Shown: one piece after another, positions 19,373 through 29,354 of the stretch
Layout: each line of letters opens with the position of its first letter
Position numbering within the stretch: the stretch's first letter is position 1
Program-made: the position numbers and the translations under genes
Notes under the pieces: generated by a model
What the model was told of the DNA's origin: nothing
The model's database searches: none
What the model saw: only the letters and a program-made list of their open reading frames with translations
Assembly (NCBI RefSeq): GCF_001690985.1
Contig: NZ_MAJS01000068.1
Span: 35,572 to 99,571 of the forward strand
Source of the DNA: Aliivibrio sp. 1S175
GTDB taxonomy: Bacteria; Pseudomonadota; Gammaproteobacteria; Enterobacterales; Vibrionaceae
Direction of reading: 5' to 3'
Length of the DNA stretch: 64,000 nt

Positions 19373-20374
19373 TTAAAATAAAAAGAGCAAATTAACCGAA
19401 AATACAGAATCGGTTTTACTTAGCCCTGGAGGTACACGATCCAAATATTCTTGAGATTGTGCTATTTTCAGGGCAATTTCTTCCGTAATATTATTGGTGA
19501 TACTGACTTCAGAATCGACACGAGTGTTACTTTTACCGCTAATTACGGTGATGTCAGAAGCTAAGGTAATAACATCCATCGGTTTCCATGATAATGTCAT
19601 GTTTGTTCGTATGATTGCTTCGGCGACCGTTTCTGGAAAGATAAGGTCATCATCATCAATTTCATCTAAATTTGGGTTTTGATAACGGTAACCAGGACCT
19701 AATTCTAATTCTAATACTAAGGTTTCAGTGTTGCTTGCTTGATAACCGACACCACCTGAAAACGTATAATCTTTAAAATAGGCACTGTATTTGGTTTCTA
19801 AACCTTTAAAGTTGGCATAAAGGTAATAATCTGGGCTTATTTTATAGTCACTTTGTAGGTTAAGGCTTAATTGGTCTTTATCTGTTTCGCCATCGTCTTT
19901 TGATAGGTAATACTTTACTTCACCGGTGTGACGATGCTGTCCAGAAGTATAACTCGCTTCTAAACGACCATTAAGAGATTGTGAATCATCATTCCCTTTA
20001 CTTGATTGATAACCAAATTCAACTTGGCTTTCCCATGGTGAAGGAGGTGCAGTATCGACTTCTTCCGAACTTACTTCACTTGGTTTTATCTTGGTGATGG
20101 CTTTTGTTTCAATAATTAATTGGTCAGAGTCTAGTTCGCAATCATCTTTTGATAGGTAATATTTTACATTATCAGTATGACTTGTTTGCCCAGAGGCATA
20201 GACAGGTTCTAGCTTACAATCTAGTGTCGTTGAATTATGACTGTCATTATCAAATTCGTTTTGTTTTTTTTCTGATGGGGGAAGTTGCGTATCAGCATCT
20301 TTTTTTTCTATCTCACTTGCATGAACAGATGCACTGATTGCGATAAGCCCTGTAAGTAAAACTTTTTTTAACAC
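19373..20374 (-). CDS. DUF481 (YdiY-like) outer-membrane protein with internal duplication
   Basis: The 333-residue protein has a signal peptide (MLKKVLLTGLIAISASVHA/SE), an acidic linker, and a DUF481 beta-barrel-like domain (about 110-333) ending in an aromatic residue (FSVNLLFLF), as expected for an outer-membrane protein. Residues about 44-98 are a diverged copy of residues 128-181: both contain KYYLSKDD, and the DNA is nearly identical over part of it. The N-terminal copy has two cysteines and looks degenerate. Function unknown. It is convergent with the RND genes (13-base gap) and divergent from dnaB. Confidence 0.8.
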   Translation of the reverse strand: MLKKVLLTGLIAISASVHASEIEKKDADTQLPPSEKKQNEFDNDSHNSTTLDCKLEPVYASGQTSHTDNVKYYLSKDDCELDSDQLIIETKAITKIKPSEVSSEEVDTAPPSPWESQVEFGYQSSKGNDDSQSLNGRLEASYTSGQHRHTGEVKYYLSKDDGETDKDQLSLNLQSDYKISPDYYLYANFKGLETKYSAYFKDYTFSGGVGYQASNTETLVLELELGPGYRYQNPNLDEIDDDDLIFPETVAEAIIRTNMTLSWKPMDVITLASDITVISGKSNTRVDSEVSITNNITEEIALKIAQSQEYLDRVPPGLSKTDSVFSVNLLFLF

Positions 20375-20557
20375 GTATTAATCTCAGAAAGAATAAAGAG
20401 GACTAGATAGTATAGATGTTTTCTTCGATTGAAGCGTTAAATTTGAGTCAAAATCTTTATTTTGCGAAAGGTTATCAGGAGATAGGCGGATAGTTATTTC
20501 ATCCCTATTTCTTTTCGTTATAATGTAGAGCTAAATTTAGGATGGTGAAAAGCAGTA

Positions 20558-21955
20558 ATGGTCGATAATCGAAATCAAAACCGTAAACACGACGCTCAAG
20601 TTGATGCGTTAAAAGTACCGCCACATTCATTAGAGGCAGAGCAATCTGTACTTGGTGGTTTACTGCTTGATAATGAACGTTGGGATACCGTTGCAGAAAA
20701 AGTAGTGGCGGGTGATTTCTATAGCCGACCACATCGATTGATTTTTGAATCAGTTAAATCCATCTTAGAAAATAGTAATCCATTGGATTTGATCACTCTT
20801 TCTGAGCACCTTGAACGTCATGAAAGATTAGACTCTGTCGGTGGCTTTGCCTATCTTGCTGATTTAGTAAAAAACACCCCAAGTGCTGCTAACATTAATG
20901 CGTATGCCGATATTGTTCGTGAACGTGCGATGGTTCGTAACTTGATTGGTGTAGCCAATGAAATTGCTGACGCGGGTTATGATCCTCAAGGTCGTACTTC
21001 TGAAGATTTACTGGATATGGCCGAAAGTAAGGTTTTTGCTATTGCAGAAGCGCGTACGACAGAAAATGAAGGCCCACAGACGGTCGATACCATTCTTGAG
21101 AGAACCTTAGAGCGTATTGAGCTTTTATACCAAACACCACAAGATGGTGTGACAGGTGTTTCGACAGGGTTTACTGATCTCAATAAGAAAACCGCAGGTC
21201 TTCAAGGGTCTGATTTAATTATTGTTGCAGCGCGTCCATCGATGGGTAAAACCACCTTTGCGATGAACTTATGTGAAAATGCCGCAATGGATCAAGATAA
21301 GCCAGTATTGATTTTCTCGCTAGAGATGCCAGCCGAGCAACTAATGATGCGTATGTTGGCTTCAATGTCTCGTGTGGACCAAACTAAAATCCGTACCGGC
21401 CAATTAGACGATGAAGACTGGGCGCGTATTTCATCGACAATGGGTATTTTGACTCAAAAGAAAAATATGTATATCGATGATAGTTCTGGGTTAACACCAA
21501 CAGAGCTACGTTCTCGTGCTCGTCGAGTTGCACGTGAATCGGGTGGGTTAAGTATGATCATGATAGATTACCTTCAACTAATGCGAGTTCCTGGAATGCA
21601 GGACAACCGTACTCAAGAAATTTCAGAAATTTCACGATCATTGAAAGCGCTAGCGAAAGAATTAAACGTTCCTGTTGTCGCACTGTCTCAACTTAACCGT
21701 TCCCTAGAGCAACGAGCAGATAAACGACCAATTAACTCAGATCTTCGTGAATCAGGTGCTATCGAGCAAGATGCCGATCTAATCATGTTTATTTACCGTG
21801 ATGAGGTTTATAACCCTGAAAGTAACCGTAAAGGCATTGCAGAAATTATCCTAGGTAAGCAGCGTAACGGTCCTATCGGTTCGGTAAGTTTGACGTTCCA
21901 AGGGCAATTCTCACGCTTTGATAATTACGCAGGCCCTGCGTTTGATGACGAATAA
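20558..21955 (+). CDS. dnaB: Replicative DNA helicase DnaB
   Basis: DnaB is the hexameric 5'-3' helicase of the replication fork. The 465 residues comprise the N-terminal primase-interacting domain (PPHSLEAEQSVLGGLLLD), a linker, and a RecA-like ATPase: Walker A ARPSMGKTTFAMN near 224-236, Walker B MIMIDYLQLM near 335, and the SQLNRSLEQRADKRP loop. No intein is present. alr follows after nine bases, a common gammaproteobacterial pairing, so dnaB-alr-Omp85-like is probably one transcript. Confidence 0.97.
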   Translation: MVDNRNQNRKHDAQVDALKVPPHSLEAEQSVLGGLLLDNERWDTVAEKVVAGDFYSRPHRLIFESVKSILENSNPLDLITLSEHLERHERLDSVGGFAYLADLVKNTPSAANINAYADIVRERAMVRNLIGVANEIADAGYDPQGRTSEDLLDMAESKVFAIAEARTTENEGPQTVDTILERTLERIELLYQTPQDGVTGVSTGFTDLNKKTAGLQGSDLIIVAARPSMGKTTFAMNLCENAAMDQDKPVLIFSLEMPAEQLMMRMLASMSRVDQTKIRTGQLDDEDWARISSTMGILTQKKNMYIDDSSGLTPTELRSRARRVARESGGLSMIMIDYLQLMRVPGMQDNRTQEISEISRSLKALAKELNVPVVALSQLNRSLEQRADKRPINSDLRESGAIEQDADLIMFIYRDEVYNPESNRKGIAEIILGKQRNGPIGSVSLTFQGQFSRFDNYAGPAFDDE

Positions 21956-21964
21956 GGCAATAAT

Positions 21965-23047
21965 ATGAGCTACATGAAAGCGGCGGCTGCCCAAGTTGAT
22001 ATGTCAGCTTTAGCGCATAATTTGCAAAAGATTAAACAACAAGCTCCAAACAGTAAGCTTCTTGCTGTAGTAAAAGCCAATGGTTATGGCCATGGGCTAC
22101 TAAATATAGCAAAAGGGGCGCAAGGCGCTGATGCTTTTGGTGTTGCTCGTATTGAAGAGGCTTTACAGCTTCGTGCTGGTGGTATTGTTAAGCAAGTATT
22201 GTTACTTGAAGGTTTTTATTCTGCTTGTGATTTGCCTATTTTGGTCGCAAATAACATTCAAACAGCGGTACATTGCAAAGAGCAATTAGAAGCACTCGAA
22301 GGCGCTGAACTTGAAGGCTCAGTTGTTGTTTGGCTAAAAGTGGATTCAGGCATGCATCGTTTAGGTATTCGCCCTGAAGAATATCAAGAGTATGTTGACC
22401 GTTTGCACGCATGTAAAAACGTAGCTAAACCATTACGTTACATGAGCCATTTTGGTTGTGCTGATGAGCTTGATAATCCAACAACCAATAAGCAAATTGA
22501 TACTTTCATGTCATTAACGGATGGTTGCCAAGGTGAGCGTTCATTGGCGGCATCTGCTGGATTATTAGCGTGGCCTGATAGTCAATTAGATTGGGTTAGA
22601 CCAGGTATCATTATGTATGGTGTATCTCCTTTTTCTAATCAATCAGCACAAGAGTTAGGTTATTTACCTACGATGACCCTAACCTCTCATTTGATTGCCG
22701 TTCGTGATGTAAAAGCGGGTGAAAGTGTCGGTTATGGTGCGATGTGGACGAGTGAGCGAGACACTAAAATTGGAGTTATCGCTATTGGCTATGGGGATGG
22801 TTACCCAATAGCAGCACCTAATGGAACTCCTGTCTTAGTCAATGGTCGTAAAGTTTCAATCGCAGGTCGTGTGTCTATGGATATGCTGACGGTTGATCTA
22901 GGTCCGGAAGCAAAAGATAAAGTGGGCGATGAAGCCGTTTTGTGGGGGCGAGATCTTCCTGCTGAAGAAGTCGCTGAACACATCGGAACTATTGCTTATG
23001 AGTTAGTGACAAAACTAACATCACGAGTACAGATGCTATACATTTAA
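21965..23047 (+). CDS. alr: Alanine racemase
   Basis: This PLP enzyme makes D-alanine for peptidoglycan. The PLP lysine is Lys37 in [12 protein letters not shown], and the second catalytic base is the tyrosine of [21 protein letters not shown] is the family's C-terminal signature. The 360-residue length matches the family. An AAGG ribosome site precedes the ATG. Its stop TAA shares a base with the ATG of the following outer-membrane gene, so the two are translationally coupled. Confidence 0.96.
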   Translation: MSYMKAAAAQVDMSALAHNLQKIKQQAPNSKLLAVVKANGYGHGLLNIAKGAQGADAFGVARIEEALQLRAGGIVKQVLLLEGFYSACDLPILVANNIQTAVHCKEQLEALEGAELEGSVVVWLKVDSGMHRLGIRPEEYQEYVDRLHACKNVAKPLRYMSHFGCADELDNPTTNKQIDTFMSLTDGCQGERSLAASAGLLAWPDSQLDWVRPGIIMYGVSPFSNQSAQELGYLPTMTLTSHLIAVRDVKAGESVGYGAMWTSERDTKIGVIAIGYGDGYPIAAPNGTPVLVNGRKVSIAGRVSMDMLTVDLGPEAKDKVGDEAVLWGRDLPAEEVAEHIGTIAYELVTKLTSRVQMLYI

Positions 23048-24282
23048 TGAGATCTATCTTGAATTCATTTCTTTTTAAAAGCGCTACTGGTTTGGCGCTT
23101 TTTCTTATTTTACCTTTTTATTTTTTAAGCAATGCATTTGCTGAAGAGGGTATTTGGCCAACGTCATTACCTGAAACGTCGGCTGTTCCTTTTATGTTTT
23201 CGTCTGAGAGCTTGGGGACTACAGTAGGCGCCGCTGCTGTGATGAAGGGGGTAGGTCAACCTCAAGCGACATTATTTGCAGCGGGACTCTATTCCAATAA
23301 GGGGTCTTACATGACGTACTTATCTGCGAATAACTTTCAAATCGGTCATTCATGGTTGGTGGGAGCCAGTGCTTATAATGCCAACTTCAAAGACATGGAT
23401 TATCATCTTGGAGCAGCCGGTAGTAACAGTTCTTCTGTTAATGATGAAGTTTTTACTGATGGTGTTGAATCACAATATCACCTCACGGCTAATTATATTC
23501 TTCCGATCGGTAATGCAAAAAAGATCGGTGCAAAAGCGGCTTATATGCCTAACCGAGAAGTGAAAAACTATAACCCATTAGAAAGTGGCGTTTCGAGTAT
23601 TGAGCTGAGTCCTTTTTATTATTCTCGTGTTTTATCCGATGTTGCAGGGTGGGATGAGCCCGATGCTAATTGGGGCATGAAGGTAAATTTTGATTGGGAT
23701 AACCGAAATAGTGTAAGAAACACGACTCACGGCTCGCGCACCGAATTAGATTTTGCCTATTCACCAGAAACCAGTGAACAAGAAGAGTGGTGGACATGGG
23801 AGTTTCAACAAAGTGCTTTCTTTGATTTAGGTAGCTTGGGGAATGTGATAAATAAACAGGTTCTGGCCTTTGATTTTTATATCGCGGATACACCAAGTTG
23901 GCAATCTGATTCGCATCAACCTCCAGAATATGCAGGGATAAAACTAGGGGGGATTTATCGTCTACGTAGCTACGGTGGTGGACGGTTCCATGGCCGCTCA
24001 GCTATTAATTACTCCGCGGAATACCGAGTTATGCCTGATTGGCAACCCTTAGAAGATTGGCCTATTTTTAATCTTTATGATGTACCTTGGTGGCAATGGG
24101 TCGCATTTGTTGATGTAGGGCGGGTTGCTGATGAGTTTTCACTGTCTACATTACATGAGGATATGAAGTGGAGTGCAGGTGGTGCAATTCGTTTTCAAGT
24201 TGAAGGTATTGTTGTCCGTACTGAAATGTCGAAAGGAAGTGAAGAAAGTGTCTTTCGAGTTATGATTAATCAGCCATTCTAA
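23047..24282 (+). CDS. Omp85-family (BamA/TamA-like) barrel protein without POTRA domains
   Basis: A 411-residue protein with a signal peptide ending near NAFA/EEG and about 380 residues of beta-barrel. It resembles the surface-antigen (PF01103) barrel of Omp85 proteins: the C-terminal third has KLGGIYRLRSYGGGRFHGRSA, equivalent to the lid-loop (V/I)RG(Y/F) motif, and strands ending in a terminal Phe. There is no room for POTRA domains between signal and barrel. Such single-barrel relatives are common in vibrios; no client or substrate is known to me. It is coupled to alr. Confidence 0.75.
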   Translation: MRSILNSFLFKSATGLALFLILPFYFLSNAFAEEGIWPTSLPETSAVPFMFSSESLGTTVGAAAVMKGVGQPQATLFAAGLYSNKGSYMTYLSANNFQIGHSWLVGASAYNANFKDMDYHLGAAGSNSSSVNDEVFTDGVESQYHLTANYILPIGNAKKIGAKAAYMPNREVKNYNPLESGVSSIELSPFYYSRVLSDVAGWDEPDANWGMKVNFDWDNRNSVRNTTHGSRTELDFAYSPETSEQEEWWTWEFQQSAFFDLGSLGNVINKQVLAFDFYIADTPSWQSDSHQPPEYAGIKLGGIYRLRSYGGGRFHGRSAINYSAEYRVMPDWQPLEDWPIFNLYDVPWWQWVAFVDVGRVADEFSLSTLHEDMKWSAGGAIRFQVEGIVVRTEMSKGSEESVFRVMINQPF

Positions 24283-24502
24283 TCGATTAATTACGAGAAA
24301 AATGACTTGAGTACTAGAGTTCTGTAATTTTGATAGTGATAATGTTCACTTATAGAAGTTTTAATGTGACCTAACTCAAAAAGGGTGAGCGTAGTTTTGG
24401 TCATAATATATAAAGTTCACCATATTTTTTAGATTCGTATAAACGGGGCGTTCAGAAATTTATTTTTGAGCCAACAAACCTACTACACGGGATATTTTTA
24501 CC

Positions 24503-26155
24503 ATGTTAAAAAACATCAACCCAACAGAAACTCAAGCTTGGGCAGACTTAACTGCACATTTTGAAACCGCACAAAACATGAATTTGTCAGATTTGTTTGC
24601 TGCGGATGCTCAACGTTTTGATAAATTTTCAACAACGTTTGGTCAAGATATCTTAGTGGATTTCTCTAAGAACTTAGTAACAGAAGAAACAATGAAGCAT
24701 TTGTTCTCTTTGGCTGAGCAAACTGAATTATCAGAAGCAATTAACGCGATGTTCAGTGGTGAAAAAATCAATAAAACTGAAGGTCGTTCAGTACTTCATA
24801 CAGCACTACGCAATCGCAGTAACACGCCAGTGATTGTTGATGGTGAAGATGTAATGCCTGCGATTAATGCCGTACTAGAGAAAATGAAAGGTTTCACTGA
24901 GCGTTTAATTTCTGGTGAGTGGAAAGGTTATACTGGTAAAGAAATTACAGATATCGTAAACATCGGTATCGGTGGTTCAGACCTTGGTCCTTACATGGTA
25001 TCTGAAGCACTTGCACCATACAAAACACGCCTAAATATGCATTTTGTTTCAAACGTAGATGGCACACACATTGTTGAAACATTGAAGCCATTAAATCCAG
25101 AAACGACGTTGTTCTTAATCGCATCGAAAACATTCACGACTCAAGAAACAATGACGAATGCACACAGTGCGCGTGATTGGTTCCTAGCTGAAGCTGGCGA
25201 TCAAGCACACGTGGCTAAGCATTTTGCTGCACTATCAACGAATGCAGAATCAGTGTCTGAGTTTGGTATCGATACTGATAACATGTTTGAATTCTGGGAT
25301 TGGGTTGGTGGTCGTTATTCTCTATGGTCAGCAATCGGTCTTTCAATTGCACTAGCGGTTGGTTTTGATAACTTTGTTGAGCTTCTTGAAGGCGCTCATG
25401 AAGTGGATAACCATTTTGCTAATACGGATCTTGAAAACAATGTTCCAGTTATTCTGGCACTAATTGGCCTATGGTATAACAACTTCCACGGTGCAGAATC
25501 AGAATCAATTCTTCCATACGACCAGTATCTACACCGTTTTGCTGCGTACTTCCAACAAGGTAACATGGAATCAAATGGTAAATGTGTAGACCGTAACGGT
25601 AACCCTGTTGATTACCAAACGGGTCCAATCATTTGGGGCGAACCAGGCACAAATGGTCAACACGCGTTTTACCAATTGATCCACCAAGGTACAAAATTAA
25701 TTCCTTGTGACTTTATTGCACCTGCAATCAGCCACAACCAAGTGGGTGATCACCATCAAAAACTAATGTCTAACTTCTTTGCACAAACAGAAGCGTTAGC
25801 ATTTGGTAAAACAGAAGAGACGGTTCGTGCAGAATTTGCAGCGGCTGGTAAAACAGAAGCAGAAATGGCTGAGTTGGTTGCATTTAAAGTATTTGCTGGT
25901 AACCGCCCAACAAACTCTATCTTAGTTAAACAAGTAACGCCTAAAACATTGGGTAACTTGATTGCAATGTACGAACACAAAATTTTTGTACAAGGTGTGA
26001 TTTGGAATATCTTCAGCTTTGACCAATGGGGTGTAGAACTAGGTAAGCAACTGGCTAACCAAATTCTTCCTGAACTGGCTGACGATAAAGCGGTAACGTC
26101 TCACGACAGTTCAACAAACGGCTTAATCAACGCATTTAAAGCATACAAAGCTTAA
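24503..26155 (+). CDS. pgi: Glucose-6-phosphate isomerase
   Basis: Pgi interconverts glucose-6-phosphate and fructose-6-phosphate. At 550 residues it matches the E. coli enzyme (549 aa). Landmarks are [17 protein letters not shown] (sugar-phosphate binding), [13 protein letters not shown], the signature [16 protein letters not shown], the catalytic HGAESES and [11 protein letters not shown], and the C-terminal [13 protein letters not shown]. Codon use is visibly more biased than in its neighbours, as for a highly expressed glycolytic gene. It stands alone behind a 220-base upstream gap and ends at a strong terminator. Confidence 0.97.
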   Translation: MLKNINPTETQAWADLTAHFETAQNMNLSDLFAADAQRFDKFSTTFGQDILVDFSKNLVTEETMKHLFSLAEQTELSEAINAMFSGEKINKTEGRSVLHTALRNRSNTPVIVDGEDVMPAINAVLEKMKGFTERLISGEWKGYTGKEITDIVNIGIGGSDLGPYMVSEALAPYKTRLNMHFVSNVDGTHIVETLKPLNPETTLFLIASKTFTTQETMTNAHSARDWFLAEAGDQAHVAKHFAALSTNAESVSEFGIDTDNMFEFWDWVGGRYSLWSAIGLSIALAVGFDNFVELLEGAHEVDNHFANTDLENNVPVILALIGLWYNNFHGAESESILPYDQYLHRFAAYFQQGNMESNGKCVDRNGNPVDYQTGPIIWGEPGTNGQHAFYQLIHQGTKLIPCDFIAPAISHNQVGDHHQKLMSNFFAQTEALAFGKTEETVRAEFAAAGKTEAEMAELVAFKVFAGNRPTNSILVKQVTPKTLGNLIAMYEHKIFVQGVIWNIFSFDQWGVELGKQLANQILPELADDKAVTSHDSSTNGLINAFKAYKA

Positions 26156-26184
26156 TCGTTAAGTTATAAAATTTATTAATTAAA

Positions 26185-26210
26185 AGAGCTGACTTCGGTC
26201 GGCTCTTTTT
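26185..26210 (+). terminator. Rho-independent terminator of pgi
   Basis: AGAGCTGAC (26185-26193) pairs with GTCGGCTCT (26198-26206) across a TTCG tetraloop and is followed by a T run. It is placed 30 bases after the pgi stop. Confidence 0.9.
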
Positions 26211-26216
26211 GTATTT

Positions 26217-26309
26217 ATACCAATCCACATAAATATTTGATCATTCTTGCTTGTTAAAATCGATTTTTCTTACGCAATTATCTGATCAACTACTTATCCG
26301 GATTGGTAT
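26217..26309. repeat. MITE-like 93-bp element with terminal inverted repeats
   Basis: The ends are a perfect 10-bp inverted pair, ATACCAATCC (26217-26226) and GGATTGGTAT (26300-26309). The match extends inward to 27 bp with 23 positions conserved, reaching TTGATCA. The interior is AT-rich, non-coding and shows no ORF. It sits directly between the pgi terminator and the terminator of the convergent CheX-like gene. This looks like a non-autonomous dispersed repeat; no second copy lies in this window. Confidence 0.6.
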
Positions 26310-26332
26310 TATTTATCGATATTACAGGCAAT

Positions 26333-26361
26333 AAAAAAGGCTGATACTTAAATATCAACCT
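26333..26361 (-). terminator. Rho-independent terminator of the CheX-like gene
   Basis: On the minus strand AGGTTGATA pairs with TATCAGCCT (one G-U pair) around a six-base loop, followed by a T run. It is related in sequence to the leu terminator at 9697-9730, including the shared 3' flank TATCAACCTCTA…ATTTCCTGAATC. Confidence 0.75.
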
Positions 26362-26394
26362 CTATCATTTCCTGAATCCTTTAGTTCTTGCTTT

Positions 26395-26426
26395 TGCTCT
26401 TATAGAAGCGCAGCGTTCTAGTTTCT
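26395..26426 (-). repeat. Dispersed 32-bp intergenic repeat, copy 2
   Basis: The reverse complement matches 1110-1141 at 30 of 32 bases (begins AGAAACTAGA, ends TATAAGAGCA). It ends immediately before the stop of the CheX-like gene and so would be transcribed as the start of its 3' untranslated region, ahead of the terminator. Confidence 0.65.
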
Positions 26427-26427
26427 G

Positions 26428-26889
26428 CTATTCAAAACAGATCTCAATAAACGCATTACCCCACTCGGAAGTAAAAGGCATGATAATGATAGCACCTTCG
26501 CATTTATGAGTGATCGTATGGCCTTTACCTGAAACAACCATAGGCGTTGCCATATTGAATTCAAAACCACGTTCAGAAAGAATACGTTTTGCACCACCAG
26601 TAACCATGTTAGTGATTTCACCCACCATGTCCGTCACTTCTTCATTGATGCTGTTTGGGCGTTCACCCAACATATTTTGCATAATTTGCAATGCAAGTTG
26701 TTCATCAAAAGTAATAGACATAGATCCTTTACTTTGAGGAGCAATCATACCTATGAGACCAGAGACATCACCACGAGCAATTTCATCTTTTTTAATACGA
26801 GGCTTTTGAGGTTTTAAGTCCATTGAAGCCATCGTTTTAAGTACATTCATTAGTGAAGCTAAGAATGGGTTTATAAATTCAGCACGCAT
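26428..26889 (-). CDS. cheX: CheX-like chemotaxis phosphatase-fold protein
   Basis: The 153-residue protein fits the CheC/CheX/FliY fold as a single-domain CheX. The helix signature is EEVTDMVGEITNMVTGGAKRILSE (Glu and Asn of the E..N motif in GEITNMV), and a GSMSITFDE strand precedes it. CheX proteins dephosphorylate CheY~P. In vibrios this gene stands away from the che operon, so its partner response regulator is unknown. It is 19 bases downstream of zur on the same strand; the two may be cotranscribed. Confidence 0.8.
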   Translation of the reverse strand: MRAEFINPFLASLMNVLKTMASMDLKPQKPRIKKDEIARGDVSGLIGMIAPQSKGSMSITFDEQLALQIMQNMLGERPNSINEEVTDMVGEITNMVTGGAKRILSERGFEFNMATPMVVSGKGHTITHKCEGAIIIMPFTSEWGNAFIEICFE

Positions 26890-26908
26890 CGTAGGTAGTG
26901 TCCTTTAA

Positions 26909-27358
26909 TTAATTTTTATTATTGTGGTCTAAACAAGCCTTGCAGGTACCATGAGTTTCAACAATGTGGTTTTCAACTGAAAACCCAATCTGTTCAGCAT
27001 GCTTTGTTAGCTGCTCTGTAATTTTTATATCATGGAATTCAACAACATCATCGCAAGTACGACAGATAAAAAGTTGTGAAAAATGAGCATGTTCGCCAAT
27101 AACACAACAAGAAATATAGCTATTTATTGATTCGACCTTATGAACAAACCCTTGAGTCACTAAAAAATCTAAAGCACGATAAATAGTGGGTGGTTTTGCC
27201 TGAGGCTCTATTTTTTTTAATTGCTCTAAAAGATCATAAGCACTAACTGCACCATGATGGGTAACAATAAGCTCTAAAACAGTGAGTCGTTGCGGCGTTA
27301 ATCTAACACCACGTTGTTGGCATAACAGCTCAACTTTTTCTTTTTGAGAACTATTCAA
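26909..27358 (-). CDS. zur: Zinc uptake regulator Zur
   Basis: This 149-residue Fur-family repressor senses zinc. It has an N-terminal winged helix (RLTPQRLTVLELI…KPPTIYRALDFLV) and a C-terminal metal domain with two CxxC pairs (FICRTCDD and TCKACLDH) for the structural zinc, plus histidines in GEHAHFSQLF. The cysteine layout and the QGFVHKVESINSYISC segment favour Zur over Fur. A near-perfect Zur operator lies in this window upstream of the zinc-uptake operon (56414-56436). It is divergent from dusA. Confidence 0.9.
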   Translation of the reverse strand: MNSSQKEKVELLCQQRGVRLTPQRLTVLELIVTHHGAVSAYDLLEQLKKIEPQAKPPTIYRALDFLVTQGFVHKVESINSYISCCVIGEHAHFSQLFICRTCDDVVEFHDIKITEQLTKHAEQIGFSVENHIVETHGTCKACLDHNNKN

Positions 27359-27536
27359 GGTTAACGTGTCTTATTTATGAACAAGTTGGAAGTTTATCAT
27401 AAATATTTTAATTTCACTATTTAGAGAATTATTGACTGTTTAAGTTTATCTGGGATGAGAAAAATAAGTAATAGATTGGCTGCTTGTGTTCTGATTATGT
27501 TAGAATTGAGGCCTTGATCACTGAAAGAAATTACCT

Positions 27537-28523
27537 ATGAGCTCTTATCCATTACAACGCTTCTCTGTTGCTCCAATGCTTGATTGGACCGATCGTCATT
27601 GCCGCTATTTTCATCGCCAATTATCAGAGAATGCTCTGTTATATTCAGAGATGATTACGACGGGTGCTATTATTCATGGGAAAGGAGACTTTCTTGCTTT
27701 CAATGACGAAGAGCATCCACTGGCATTGCAATTAGGGGGATCAAACGCGAAAGATTTAGCTCATTGTGCGAAATTAGCAGCTGATCGCGGTTACGATGAG
27801 ATTAACTTAAATGTTGGTTGTCCGTCAGATCGAGTTCAAAATGGTCGTTTTGGTGCTTGCTTAATGTCAGAGCCAGAATTGGTTGCTGAATGCATTGCAG
27901 AAATGAAATCGGTTGTTGATATTCCAGTAACAGTGAAGACTCGCATAGGTATTGATGATCAAGATAGCTATGAGTTTTTAACTCGCTTTGTATCTACTGT
28001 TCATGAAAAAGGCGGTTGTGATCAATTTACCATCCATGCGCGTAAAGCGTGGCTGAGTGGATTAAGTCCTAAAGAAAACCGTGAGATCCCACCGCTTGAT
28101 TACCCTCGAGCGTATCAAATTAAGAAAGATTTCCCTCAACTGATCATTGCTGTGAATGGTGGAATTAAAACACTTGAAGAAGCAAAAGAACATTTAGCGC
28201 ATTTAGATGGAGTGATGATTGGTCGTGAAGCGTATCAGAGCCCATACTTATTAGCAGAAGTAGACCAACAATTATTTGGTAGTGATAAACCAATTAAAAA
28301 ACGTCGTGAAATTGTTGAATCGATGTATCCGTACATTGAGCGTCAATTAGAAAATGGCGCACATTTAGGCCATATCACGCGTCATATGTTGGGTTTATTC
28401 CAAAGCATGCCAGGTGCAAGACAATGGCGTCGTTATATCAGTGAAAATGCGCATAAACCAGGTTCAGGTATTGAAGTGGTTGAAGCTGCTTTAGCTAAGA
28501 TCCCTGCTGAATTAGACGTATAA
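27537..28523 (+). CDS. dusA: tRNA-dihydrouridine synthase A
   Basis: DusA is an FMN enzyme that reduces uridines in the tRNA D-loop (U20/U20a). The 328 residues start with [23 protein letters not shown], typical of DusA rather than DusB or DusC. They also contain the catalytic cysteine in [21 protein letters not shown] (Cys95), [19 protein letters not shown] and [10 protein letters not shown]. Length matches E. coli DusA. It is divergent from zur with a 178-base gap, in which I see no convincing operator. Confidence 0.95.
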   Translation: MSSYPLQRFSVAPMLDWTDRHCRYFHRQLSENALLYSEMITTGAIIHGKGDFLAFNDEEHPLALQLGGSNAKDLAHCAKLAADRGYDEINLNVGCPSDRVQNGRFGACLMSEPELVAECIAEMKSVVDIPVTVKTRIGIDDQDSYEFLTRFVSTVHEKGGCDQFTIHARKAWLSGLSPKENREIPPLDYPRAYQIKKDFPQLIIAVNGGIKTLEEAKEHLAHLDGVMIGREAYQSPYLLAEVDQQLFGSDKPIKKRREIVESMYPYIERQLENGAHLGHITRHMLGLFQSMPGARQWRRYISENAHKPGSGIEVVEAALAKIPAELDV

Positions 28524-28636
28524 AGTTTATACGATAGTTAATAGATTCGTGATATAAAAAAGAAGAGTACATAAATAAACCAAATCGTTTATTATGACCG
28601 AATATGAACAAATAGCGTCGCAAATGGAGACTACGC

Positions 28637-29332
28637 ATGAACAAATTATCCCTCAGTACTGTTGTTGCTTCTGCTGCTTTACTATTGGCAGTACCTGCAC
28701 ATTCAGAAGAGAAGGAATTTACTACTAAGGTTGAAATTGATGCGTGGTTCCCTGATGCAAAAGTTGGATCTAAAGATAATGCGGTTCGTGAAAATGACGT
28801 AAATGCTTCGCAAGCATTCTCTATTGCATTTGAGCACCCATACCCAATCTTACCGAATGTAAAAGTGCGTTACACCCCAGTTAAATCGGATCGTTTTGAA
28901 TATGATCAAATCGATTACACTGGTTACTACAAATTATTAGACACTAATGGTCTTCAGTTTGATGTAGGTTTAACGTTAACGCAGTTTGCTAATGGTGAAT
29001 TTAATAAAGGTGGCTCTGTTGATCCAGCTCAACCAGCAGATCAAAGCTTTAGTGAAACGGCAATGAACATGTATGCTGATGCGTCACTGCATATCCCAAA
29101 CACAAACTTCCATATTTTTGGTCAGTATGATTTTGGTAGCAGCAGTGATACTCGAACGATGGATGGCCAAGCAGGAGTTAAATATATTCTTCCTGTGGAT
29201 GCTGTTGATGTTGAGTTTAAAATCGGTTATCGCGTAATGGATCATGAGTTTGGTTATTTTGAAGGTTTTGATAGTGACCAAGCGAATGTAATGGTCGATG
29301 GTTGGTTTGGTGGTTTGTCATTTGATTTTTAA
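28637..29332 (+). CDS. TIGR04219-type outer-membrane beta-barrel protein
   Basis: A 231-residue protein with a signal peptide (…LLLAVPAHS/EE) and a compact barrel of about eight strands ending in FGGLSFDF, the terminal Phe expected of BAM substrates. The internal YDQIDYTGYYKLLD and GYRVMDHEFGYFEG blocks resemble the TIGR04219 outer-membrane protein family of vibrios and Shewanella. Function is unknown. It is monocistronic, with a strong terminator 20 bases after the stop. Confidence 0.75.
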   Translation: MNKLSLSTVVASAALLLAVPAHSEEKEFTTKVEIDAWFPDAKVGSKDNAVRENDVNASQAFSIAFEHPYPILPNVKVRYTPVKSDRFEYDQIDYTGYYKLLDTNGLQFDVGLTLTQFANGEFNKGGSVDPAQPADQSFSETAMNMYADASLHIPNTNFHIFGQYDFGSSSDTRTMDGQAGVKYILPVDAVDVEFKIGYRVMDHEFGYFEGFDSDQANVMVDGWFGGLSFDF

Positions 29333-29354
29333 TCAGAGACATCAAGAATATTAA

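Noticed and set aside
26156..26427. Insertion sequence near pgi
   Set aside because: The inverted-repeat element is only 93 bp and encodes nothing; it is listed as a MITE-like repeat, not an IS.
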